This document shows positions 15,544 through 22,579 of a stretch of DNA of 64,000 nt, piece by piece. Within the stretch, counting starts at the first letter, position 1. The number at the start of each line of letters is the position of its first letter. Made by a program: the position numbers and the translations under genes. The DNA is taken from NCBI GenBank assembly GCA_051984675.1, contig JBPYFK010000045.1, forward strand, positions 56,946 to 120,945, written 5' to 3'. The stretch comes from JBPYFK01 sp051984675. GTDB taxonomy: Bacteria > Actinomycetota > Actinomycetes > Mycobacteriales > Pseudonocardiaceae. The notes beneath the pieces are model-generated. The model made no database searches. It had not been told where the DNA came from and was given only the letters and a program-made list of their open reading frames with translations.

Positions 15544-15549
15544 ACCCTA
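15544..15549 (-). promoter_or_regulatory. -10 box for leaderless S9 peptidase mRNA
   Basis: Minus-strand TAGGGT ends 7 nt before the GTG start of the S9 gene; no Shine-Dalgarno sequence is present. Confidence 0.5.
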
Positions 15550-15588
15550 TCGGCGGGCCGGGGTTCCCGAGGCCGCCGAATCCACCCT

Positions 15589-15605
15589 GTTCGCGGTTGG
15601 CGAAC
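15589..15605. promoter_or_regulatory. Palindrome in S9/DUF3090 divergent region
   Basis: GTTCGC-GGTTG-GCGAAC, 6-bp arms with a 5-bp centre, in the 219-bp divergent intergenic region. Operator-like; the regulator is unknown. Confidence 0.35.
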
Positions 15606-15755
15606 GTGTGCCGTCAGGGTCGTGTTGCTCCTGGTGGAACGGTCCTTCACCTGCGTTGTTGGAAACGCTGTGGGGCGGTTGAGCATTTGTGTGACGCAAG
15701 TGAAACGGGCCTAAGTGCGTCAGCCGGCGCGCCGTGGCCTAGTGTCGGAGGTGCC

Positions 15756-16325
15756 ATGGCTCGTGTCATCCACGTCTTCCGCCAGCCCGACCGCTTCGTC
15801 GCAGGCACGGTCGGCGAACCTGGCGAACGCACCTTTTACCTGCAAGCGACCGAGGACCTGCGCACCGTGAGCGTGCAACTGGAGAAGCAGCAGGTGTCCG
15901 TGCTCGCGGAGCGCGTCGGCGCGCTTCTGGACGAGGTCCAGCGGCGGTTCGACGCCGAGCTGCCCGAGGAGACACCCGAGGACCTCGTCGACACCGACCC
16001 ACTGGAAGTCCCCGTGGAGGAGGAGTTCCGGGTGGGCACGATGGGCCTGGGCTGGGACGCCGAGACCCAGGCCGTTGTGGTGGAGCTGCTCGCGGTCACC
16101 GAGGAGGAGATCGACGAGTCGGTGGTCCTGGACGACACCGAGGAGGGGCCGGACGCGGTGCGCGTGTTCCTCTCGCCCGAGCGGGCGCGCGCCTTCGCCG
16201 AGCGGGCCGAACGAGTGATCAACGCCGGCCGCAAGCCGTGCCCGCTGTGCGCGGAGCCGCTGGACCCGGAGGGGCACATCTGCCCGCGGCAGAACGGGTA
16301 TCGCCGGTCCATCGAAGAGGGGTAG
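15756..16325 (+). CDS. DUF3090 family protein
   Basis: A 189-aa member of DUF3090, a family restricted to actinomycetes and almost always paired with a SCO1664-family gene, as here (6 nt downstream). The N-terminus ARVIHVFRQPDRFVAGTVG is family-typical, as is the C-terminal cysteine-rich metal-binding-like tail PCPLCAEPLDPEGHICPR (three Cys and one His). Function is unknown; from memory the Mycobacterium tuberculosis counterpart is Rv2134c near mshC. ATG 15756 has GGAGGT 5 nt upstream, and a TAGTGT hexamer lies at 15740-15745. Confidence 0.92.
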   Translation: MARVIHVFRQPDRFVAGTVGEPGERTFYLQATEDLRTVSVQLEKQQVSVLAERVGALLDEVQRRFDAELPEETPEDLVDTDPLEVPVEEEFRVGTMGLGWDAETQAVVVELLAVTEEEIDESVVLDDTEEGPDAVRVFLSPERARAFAERAERVINAGRKPCPLCAEPLDPEGHICPRQNGYRRSIEEG

Positions 16326-16331
16326 GGCGTC

Positions 16332-17126
16332 GTGGTCACGCCCGGACCTGAGGCCCTGGAACTACTCCGGCACGGCCAGCTGGACGTGCAAGGGCGGCTC
16401 GTCGAGGCGTCCAACGCCACGCTGTTCTGCACGATCGAGCTCGACGGCCTGTCCGCGGAGTGCGTGTACAAGCCGGTACGCGGTGAGCGACCGCTGTGGG
16501 ACTTCCCGGACGGGACGCTGGCCGGGCGGGAAGTGGGCGCGTACCTGATCTCCGAGGCCGGTGGCTGGGGGCTGGTGCCGCCGACGGTGCTGCGTGACGG
16601 TCCGTTCGGCACCGGCATGGTGCAGCTGTGGGTGGACACCGACGACGACTTCGCGCTCGTCGACGTGACCTCGCCGGCCGAGGTGCCGGAGGGATGGATC
16701 GCGATCCTGCGGGCCCAGGACCACCACGGCGAACCGGTCGTGCTCTCACACGCGGACGAGGAACGGCTGCGGTTACTCGCGGTGCTCGACATCGTGATCA
16801 ACAACGCGGACCGCAAGGGCGGTCACATCCTCCGCACCCCCGCCGGCGACGTGTTCGGTGTCGACCACGGCGTGTGCCTGGGCAGCGACGACAAGCTGCG
16901 CACCGTGCTGTGGGGGTGGATCGGCGAGCGGCTGCCGGACGCCGAGTTCGAGCGGTTGAGGCAGGTGCGGGCGTTCCTGGACGGCTCCCTCTGCGAGCAG
17001 TTGGCCGAGCACATCACGCGGAAAGAGATCAGCGCGCTCGGAGCACGGATCGATCGGCTGCTGGCCGACGGCGTGTTTCCGGCACCGTCCGGGGAGTGGC
17101 CTGCCATCCCGTGGCCCGCTTTCTGA
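16332..17126 (+). CDS. SCO1664 family protein (PI-kinase-like fold)
   Basis: A 264-aa protein of the SCO1664 family, distantly like phosphatidylinositol 3/4-kinase catalytic cores. Kinase-like elements: CVYKPVRGERPLWDF with the expected ATP-binding Lys, the catalytic loop LLAVLDIVINNADRKGGHIL (D-x-x-x-x-N) and VFGVDHGVCLG in place of the metal-binding DFG-like segment. Substrate and role are unknown; it is cotranscribed with DUF3090. In many actinomycetes this pair sits directly beside mshC; here about 13.8 kb intervene. One in-frame TTA Leu codon at 16773-16775. Confidence 0.9.
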   Translation: MVTPGPEALELLRHGQLDVQGRLVEASNATLFCTIELDGLSAECVYKPVRGERPLWDFPDGTLAGREVGAYLISEAGGWGLVPPTVLRDGPFGTGMVQLWVDTDDDFALVDVTSPAEVPEGWIAILRAQDHHGEPVVLSHADEERLRLLAVLDIVINNADRKGGHILRTPAGDVFGVDHGVCLGSDDKLRTVLWGWIGERLPDAEFERLRQVRAFLDGSLCEQLAEHITRKEISALGARIDRLLADGVFPAPSGEWPAIPWPAF

Positions 17127-17442
17127 GAAGAACTTCCTAGCTCAGCATTCCTCCAGAATCGGTCCGGCTCTGCGGTCCGGCGTGTCGCATTCTATTACCC
17201 AGAAAATCACTCTTACGAGTGCGGTTTGGGGAATTGCCGCATTCTTCCGCTGGCATCAGGGATCGTCCCCGCATTGGTCTGAAGTGGACAGTGGTGCGGA
17301 AATTCCCACGAACGTGGAATGGTGCGTGCTTCGCGATTGGTTCTAGCGTCGGTGCCCCGTGGGGGAGGACACCACTGCCTGCTCGCCCGGGACGGGGGCG
17401 AGCGGCGCACGACGGCATTTTCTCAGGCGAGGAATCTGACGC
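17127..17442. promoter_or_regulatory. Leader/promoter region of the CHC-CoA operon
   Basis: 316 bp without a gene, AT-richer than its surroundings. It holds a perfect CACTC-TTAC-GAGTG hairpin at 17208-17221 (possible end of the upstream transcript) and a near-palindrome, ATTCCCACG and CGTGGAAT around AA, at 17302-17320, which is operator-like. GAGG at 17429-17432 serves the ATG at 17443. No clear -35/-10 pair could be assigned. Confidence 0.4.
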
Positions 17443-20400
17443 ATGCACCTGACGATCGCGGGCGGAACGAGATCGCTGTCCGGCGAGGTGGTGGTACCCA
17501 ATTCCAAGTACCACGCGCATCGTGCCCTCATTCTCGCATCGCTTGCGCCCGGAACCAGCCGCGTTGTCGGGCTCACCGACGCCAGGCATGTGGAATTCAC
17601 CTTGCGGGTGTTGCGCGACCTGGGAGTGGACATCGAGATCGACGGTGACTCGCTGCTCGTGCACGGCGGCAGGTACCGGCCCCGGCGCCGGTGGATCTCG
17701 GTCGGCAGCTCCGGGTCGACGCTGTACTTCATGACCGGCCTGGTGTCGCTGGCCAGCGAATCCGTGACGATCACCGGGCAGAAGTACTTCCAGCGCAGGC
17801 CGATCGGGCCGCTGCTGGAGGCGTTGGGCGAGCTGGGGGTCGAGCTGAGCGCGACCGCCGGATGCCCGCCGATCCACGTCACCGCGCGGCGCCCGCGCGG
17901 TGGCCGGGTCACGATTCCGGGCACGCTCTCGCAGTGGATCTCCGGCCTGGTCATGCTGGCGCCGTTCGCCAGTGGTCCCACGGTGGTCGAGGTGGACGGC
18001 GAGCTCAACGAGCGGCCGTACGTCGAGCTGACCGTGGCGATGATGAGGCGGTTCGGGCTGCGTGTCGAGGTGTCGTCGGACTGGCGCCGGTACGAGATCG
18101 AGCCGAACCAGCAGGCCCAGCCGGGCACCATCGCCCTGCCTCCCGACATCGGATCGGCCGCCTTTGGTCTGGCCGCCGCCGCGCTGCACCCCTCCGACGT
18201 GCACTTCCGCGGGCTCACGCGGATTGAAGGCGCCCAGGTCGACCACCCGGAGGCCCACTTCCTCGACGTCGCACGGCGGATGGGCGTGCCGATGGAGTTC
18301 GACGAGCGCGCGGGCGCGGTGCGGGTCCGCCACGACGGAGCCCAGCTGCGAGCGACCACGGTGGACTGTCGAGGGATGCCCGACATGCTCCCGATTCTCG
18401 CCGTCCTGGGGACGTTCGCCGAGGGTGAGACCAGGTTCCGCAACGTGGACCACGTGCGCCTGAAGGAGTCGGACCGGGTGAGCTCGATGCAGCAGCTCAA
18501 CCGGATGGGCGGCTCCGTGACGGCCCGCGACGGCGAGCTGGTGGTGCGTGGCGTGCGGCGGCTGAGCGGGGCCGCGCTGTCGTCCTTCAACGACCACCGG
18601 GTGCTGATGTCGCTGGCGGTGGCCGGATCGCGCGCCGACGGTGCGACGACCTTGACCTACCCCCACGCCTACCGCATCTCCTACCCGGAGTTCCTGGACG
18701 CGATGAACGCGATCGGTATTCCGATGTCAGCCGAGGGAAAGTCGGGGACCGCGGCCGTGGGCCAGGCCGCGGTCATCGCCCCGGACGAGGTCGCGGCGAC
18801 GCCCATCACCGAGCGGGTCTGGGAGCTGGCCCAGCAGCGCCCCGACGAACTGGCGATCATCGAAGTCGATGCCCACCGGCCCGACGCCGACCGCCCGCGC
18901 AGCTGGACCTGGCGTGAGCTGACCGAACAGGCCGAAGACATCGCCGGCTCGCTGCTGCGGCTGGGAATCCGCGCCGGCGACACGGTCGCTTACCAGCTGC
19001 CGAACTGGGGTGAGTTCGTCGCTGTGTCGCTGGCGGCGCTGCGTGTCGGAGCCATCTGTTGCCCGCTGATGCCGATCTTCCGGGAGCGTGAGCTGGCGTT
19101 CGCGTTGCGGCGGTCGAAGGCGAAGGTGCTGTTCATACCCGAGGAGTTCCGGGGGCGGGACTACCCGAGGGAGGTCGCCCGGCTGGCCAAGGATGTCCAG
19201 GGCGACGCCGCCGACTCGGGTGAACTCCCCAGCGCGCTGCGACACGTGGTGGTGCTCTCCCCCGGCAGTGCGGATAGCGAACCGCTGCCGGACAACACCG
19301 ACCTGAGCTGGTACCGCTTCGCCGACCTGCTCGACGGCGCGGACGGCCTCGGGAACTCCCCTGAGTTGCCCGCACATCCGTCCCCCACCGAGTTGGCGCA
19401 ACTGCTGTTCACCTCGGGGACTTCCGGGGAGCCCAAGGGTGTGCTGCACCGCTTCGACGCGCTGTCCCGAGCTGCCGCGATGCACATCCGCCACCTGGGC
19501 CTCGGCGCGGACGAGCGCGTCTACATCCCGTCGCCGCTGGCGCACCAGACCGGATTCCTCTACGGGATGTGGGTGGCCTTCGTGCTCGGGGTTCCCCAGA
19601 TCGTGCAGCCGGTGTGGGAACCGCACCAGGCGCTGCGGGCGCTCAACGCGCATGGCGGCACGTTCGTCCAAGCGGCCACTCCGTTCCTGATGGACCTGGT
19701 CAAAGCGGTGGGCGAGGGCGCGAAACCGCCCGAGACCCTGCGCGTTTTCGTCGCCACAGGTGCCGCCGTGCCGCGAGCGCTGGCCGAACGCGCGACCCGC
19801 GTGCTGTCGACGGCGGTCTGTGGCGCGTGGGGCAGCACCGAAAGCTGCCTGGGCACGCTGTCCGCCCCCGGCGACGAGGCCGGCAAGGTCTGGGGCACCG
19901 ACGGACGGCCACTGGAGGGCGTACGGATCAGGGTCACCGACGACCGCGGAACGGAACTGGCCGCCGGGCAGGAAGGAAACTTCGAGCTGCACAGCGACTG
20001 CATGTTCGTCGGGTACCTGGACCGCCCCGACCTGACCAGCGAGGCGTTCACCGCGGACGGTTGGTACCGCACCGGCGACCTCGCGGTGCTCGACCCTTCC
20101 GGGTTCATCAGGATCAGCGGCCGGGTGAAGGACATCATCAACCGGGGCGGCGAGAAGATCCCGGTCGCCGAGATCGAGCAGTTGCTGCACAACCACCCGG
20201 CCGTCGCTGACGTCGCGATCGTCGCCATGCCCGACGACCGCCTCGGGGAGCGCGCGTGCGCGTTCGTCGTGCCCGCCGGTGAGCCCGAATCGGTCGACGC
20301 CGACTCGCTCGACGCGGACTCGCTCGACTTGGTCGCTATGCGTCGCTACCTCGACGAGTACGGGGTGGCCAGGCAGTACTGGCCGGAACGCCTGGAGCTG

Positions 20401-20508
20401 GTCAGGTCGTTGCCGCGCAACAGCGTCGGCAAGGTCCAGAAGTTCGTGCTGCGGGAGCGGGCCCGCGACCTGCAGCGAGCAGAGACCGAAGGAGCAGCGC
20501 ACACGTGA
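17443..20508 (+). CDS. EPSP-synthase-like / acyl-CoA ligase fusion (PlmJK/AnsJ-AnsK type)
   Basis: A 1021-aa two-domain protein. Residues 1-430 form an EPSP-synthase fold: PNSKYHAHRALILASL, RRPIGPLLEALGELGV, SQWISGLVMLAPF, LKESDRVSSMQ and FNDHRVLMSL. Several substrate-contact positions differ from AroA: Ser after K22 is Tyr23, and the R-P pair of the usual GNAGTxxRP is Y95-F96 in GSSGSTLYF. Residues about 450-1020 form an AMP-forming acyl-CoA ligase (LLFTSGTSGEPKG, GWYRTGDLAV, PRNSVGKVQK with the catalytic Lys), closest in type to cyclohexanecarboxylate-CoA ligases. The same fusion is known in cyclohexanecarboxyl-CoA starter biosynthesis (PlmJK; separate AnsJ and AnsK). First gene of a tightly overlapping operon. 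It is unlikely to be the housekeeping AroA. Confidence 0.9.
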   Translation: MHLTIAGGTRSLSGEVVVPNSKYHAHRALILASLAPGTSRVVGLTDARHVEFTLRVLRDLGVDIEIDGDSLLVHGGRYRPRRRWISVGSSGSTLYFMTGLVSLASESVTITGQKYFQRRPIGPLLEALGELGVELSATAGCPPIHVTARRPRGGRVTIPGTLSQWISGLVMLAPFASGPTVVEVDGELNERPYVELTVAMMRRFGLRVEVSSDWRRYEIEPNQQAQPGTIALPPDIGSAAFGLAAAALHPSDVHFRGLTRIEGAQVDHPEAHFLDVARRMGVPMEFDERAGAVRVRHDGAQLRATTVDCRGMPDMLPILAVLGTFAEGETRFRNVDHVRLKESDRVSSMQQLNRMGGSVTARDGELVVRGVRRLSGAALSSFNDHRVLMSLAVAGSRADGATTLTYPHAYRISYPEFLDAMNAIGIPMSAEGKSGTAAVGQAAVIAPDEVAATPITERVWELAQQRPDELAIIEVDAHRPDADRPRSWTWRELTEQAEDIAGSLLRLGIRAGDTVAYQLPNWGEFVAVSLAALRVGAICCPLMPIFRERELAFALRRSKAKVLFIPEEFRGRDYPREVARLAKDVQGDAADSGELPSALRHVVVLSPGSADSEPLPDNTDLSWYRFADLLDGADGLGNSPELPAHPSPTELAQLLFTSGTSGEPKGVLHRFDALSRAAAMHIRHLGLGADERVYIPSPLAHQTGFLYGMWVAFVLGVPQIVQPVWEPHQALRALNAHGGTFVQAATPFLMDLVKAVGEGAKPPETLRVFVATGAAVPRALAERATRVLSTAVCGAWGSTESCLGTLSAPGDEAGKVWGTDGRPLEGVRIRVTDDRGTELAAGQEGNFELHSDCMFVGYLDRPDLTSEAFTADGWYRTGDLAVLDPSGFIRISGRVKDIINRGGEKIPVAEIEQLLHNHPAVADVAIVAMPDDRLGERACAFVVPAGEPESVDADSLDADSLDLVAMRRYLDEYGVARQYWPERLELVRSLPRNSVGKVQKFVLRERARDLQRAETEGAAHT
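20296..20325. repeat. 15-bp tandem duplication in ligase domain
   Basis: GACGCCGACTCGCTC (20296-20310) and a one-mismatch copy (20311-20325), in frame, giving DADSLDADSL. Confidence 0.9.
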
Positions 20509-21695
20509 CCACGACCGAGACCCCTTCCACCGAGCAGGTGTCCGAAGAGGACTTCCAGCGCCTCAAGAGCGAAGTCGCCGCCTTCGTCGAAGGACCGGCC
20601 GAGAACTGTGCCGAGGAGATCGAGCGCACCTGCGAGGTACCCGAAGAGCTGGTCAAGGAGCTGCGCGCACGCGGCTACCTGTCCCTGACCGCTCCCGCCG
20701 AGTACGGCGGCAGGGCCGTGCCGTTCACCCGCTACCTGGAGCTCATGGAGCTTTTCTCCATGGCGCATGCGTCGGTGCGGATGCTCGTGCACGTCACCAA
20801 CGGGCTGTGGCGTGCGCTGGACCGCCACGCGACCCCCGAGCAGCGGCAGCGGTTCGTGTTGCCACAGGTCAGCGGGGACGTCCGGGTCGCTTTCACCCTC
20901 ACCGAGCCGACCGCCGGCACCGGTGCGGACCTGCGCTCGACGGTCCGCAGGGAAGGCGACACGTACTACCTGACCGGCGAGAAGCACCTGATCACTTTTG
21001 GCGTCAGCTGCGACTACTGGCTGCTGTTCGCGCGGCTGGAGGGCACCGAAGGCAAGGACGGCACGGTCGCGCTGCTGGTGCAGCGAGACACTCCGGGCGT
21101 TCGGGTCACCGAAACCTCGGACACGATGGGTGTGCGCGGCACCGACCACGCGCACCTCGTGTTCGACTCGGCGCCGGTCCCGGTCGCCAACCGGCTGGGA
21201 GCCGAAGGCAGCGGGCTGGATGTCGCGCTCGGCGGGTTTCTCACGCCGAGCCGGATCTCGGTGGGGATGAGCTGCGTCGGTCTGGCCCGCCGGGCGCACG
21301 AACTCGCCGTCGAGCACGCGCGCCGCCGGGAGACCTTCGGCAAGCGGCTCGCCGACCGGCAGGCGATCGCCTTCATGATCGCCGAGAACGCCACGGACAT
21401 CGAAGGCGCACGCCAGCTCGTGTACCACGCGGCCCGCCGCTGGGAGGCCGGCGCCGGGGACGCGGAAACGCTGTCGTCCATGGCCAAGCTCAACGCGGTC
21501 GACATGCTCACCCGCGTCACCGACAAGGCGTTGCAGATCCACGGTGGCCTGGGCTACTGGGCGCCGAACCCCATCGAGCGCATCTACCGGGATGCGCGGG
21601 CGCAGCGCTTCGAGGAAGGCACCAACGAGATCCAGAAGACCGTCATCGCGCGGACGCTGCTGCGCGCGGCCGACGAGCGGGAGGGGAAGCGATGA
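20505..21695 (+). CDS. Acyl-CoA dehydrogenase (PlmL/AnsL-like)
   Basis: A 396-aa FAD-dependent acyl-CoA dehydrogenase. Family landmarks: FTLTEPTAGTGADLRST (FAD/substrate site), RREGDTYYLTGEKHLITFG, GFLTPSRISVGMSCVGLARRAHELAVEHARRRETFGKRL, and the C-terminal QIHGGLGYWAPNPIERIYRDARAQRFEEGTNEIQK. GTG 20505 overlaps the fusion gene stop by 4 nt. In the cyclohexanecarboxyl-CoA pathway an enzyme of this class is proposed to act on ring-reduced CoA thioesters during conversion of shikimate to CHC-CoA. The specific reaction here is inferred from context. Confidence 0.92.
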   Translation: MTTTETPSTEQVSEEDFQRLKSEVAAFVEGPAENCAEEIERTCEVPEELVKELRARGYLSLTAPAEYGGRAVPFTRYLELMELFSMAHASVRMLVHVTNGLWRALDRHATPEQRQRFVLPQVSGDVRVAFTLTEPTAGTGADLRSTVRREGDTYYLTGEKHLITFGVSCDYWLLFARLEGTEGKDGTVALLVQRDTPGVRVTETSDTMGVRGTDHAHLVFDSAPVPVANRLGAEGSGLDVALGGFLTPSRISVGMSCVGLARRAHELAVEHARRRETFGKRLADRQAIAFMIAENATDIEGARQLVYHAARRWEAGAGDAETLSSMAKLNAVDMLTRVTDKALQIHGGLGYWAPNPIERIYRDARAQRFEEGTNEIQKTVIARTLLRAADEREGKR

Positions 21696-22579
21696 GCCAA
21701 TTCGACGCCGACGTCCGGTCGGTCCAAAATGGACGGTTGCACGAGGGTAGGGTCGCGCTGATCACCGGCAGCTCGCGCGGCATCGGTCGCACCCTGGCGC
21801 TGTCGCTGGCCGCGCAGGGCGCTTCACTGGTCCTGAACTACAAGACGAACCAGGATCTCGCGGACAAGGTGATCGACGAGGTCGGCCAACTCGGCGGTCA
21901 CGCCATCGCCGTGCGGGCGGATGTCGAGCAGCCCGAGGACGTCGACCAGCTCTTCGCGGCTGCCCGGGACGAGTACGGCCACCTCGACTTCTTCGTCTCG
22001 AACGCGGCGGCCAGCGCGTTCAAGCAGGTCAACGACCTGAAGGTGCATCACCTGGACCGCACGTTCGCCATGAACGTGCGGGCGTTCGTGCTCGGTGCAC
22101 AGCGCGCCTGCGAGCTGATGTCCGGGCGCGGCGGTCGCATCGTGGCGCTGTCCAGCTACGGCAGTGTTCGCGCGTATCCCACGTACGCCGCGCTGGGCTC
22201 GGCCAAGGCCGCGATCGAGGCGTGGGTGCGGTACATGGCGCTGGAGTACGCACCGCAGGGCATCAACGTCAACGCCGTCAGCGGCGGGCTGATCGACTCC
22301 GACTCGCTCGACTTCTTCTACAACGTGCCCGGCATGCCGGACATCTCCACGGTGCTGGCGAAGATCCCGAAGGGGCGGCCGGGCAGCGTCCGGGAGGTCG
22401 CGGAGGCGATCGACTTCCTGCTCGGCCCGGCATCGGACTACATCACCGGGCAGACGCTGGTCGTTGACGGCGGCTTGAGCATCGCAGCGCCGCCCTACCT
22501 GCACGATGCGACACCACCGCTGGTCGCGCACACCGGCGGCGAGCAGGCTGGCGAAGGATCTGACCGCCGTGACCCATGA
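21692..22579 (+). CDS. SDR enoyl-CoA reductase (ChcA/FabL-like)
   Basis: A 295-aa short-chain dehydrogenase/reductase. The nucleotide-binding TGSSRGIG lies near residues 30-37, NAA in FFVSNAAAS, and the catalytic region is VALSSYGSVRAYPTYAALG followed by SAK, i.e. Tyr-x6-Lys rather than the usual Tyr-x3-Lys. This spacing and the NAVSGGLIDSDSL segment are typical of FabL-type enoyl reductases, which fits 1-cyclohexenylcarbonyl-CoA reductase (ChcA), a known SDR of this pathway. The ATGA start overlaps the dehydrogenase stop, with GGGAGGGG upstream. The C-terminal tail (after GGLSIAAPPYL) is about 25 residues longer than needed for the fold. Confidence 0.87.
   Translation: MSQFDADVRSVQNGRLHEGRVALITGSSRGIGRTLALSLAAQGASLVLNYKTNQDLADKVIDEVGQLGGHAIAVRADVEQPEDVDQLFAAARDEYGHLDFFVSNAAASAFKQVNDLKVHHLDRTFAMNVRAFVLGAQRACELMSGRGGRIVALSSYGSVRAYPTYAALGSAKAAIEAWVRYMALEYAPQGINVNAVSGGLIDSDSLDFFYNVPGMPDISTVLAKIPKGRPGSVREVAEAIDFLLGPASDYITGQTLVVDGGLSIAAPPYLHDATPPLVAHTGGEQAGEGSDRRDP

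Noticed and set aside
13863..15755. Forward-strand open frame preceding the DUF3090 start
   Set aside because: It is antisense to the S9 peptidase gene. The DUF3090 family start with its own ribosome site is at 15756.
17443..18740. Housekeeping aroA (EPSP synthase of the shikimate pathway)
   Set aside because: Fused to an acyl-CoA ligase, changed at several substrate-contact positions and embedded in a CoA-ester operon, so it is better read as a specialised homologue.
20505..22579. Generic beta-oxidation operon
   Set aside because: There is no thiolase or hydratase in the operon, and the fusion gene at its head is specific to cyclohexanecarboxyl-CoA formation.
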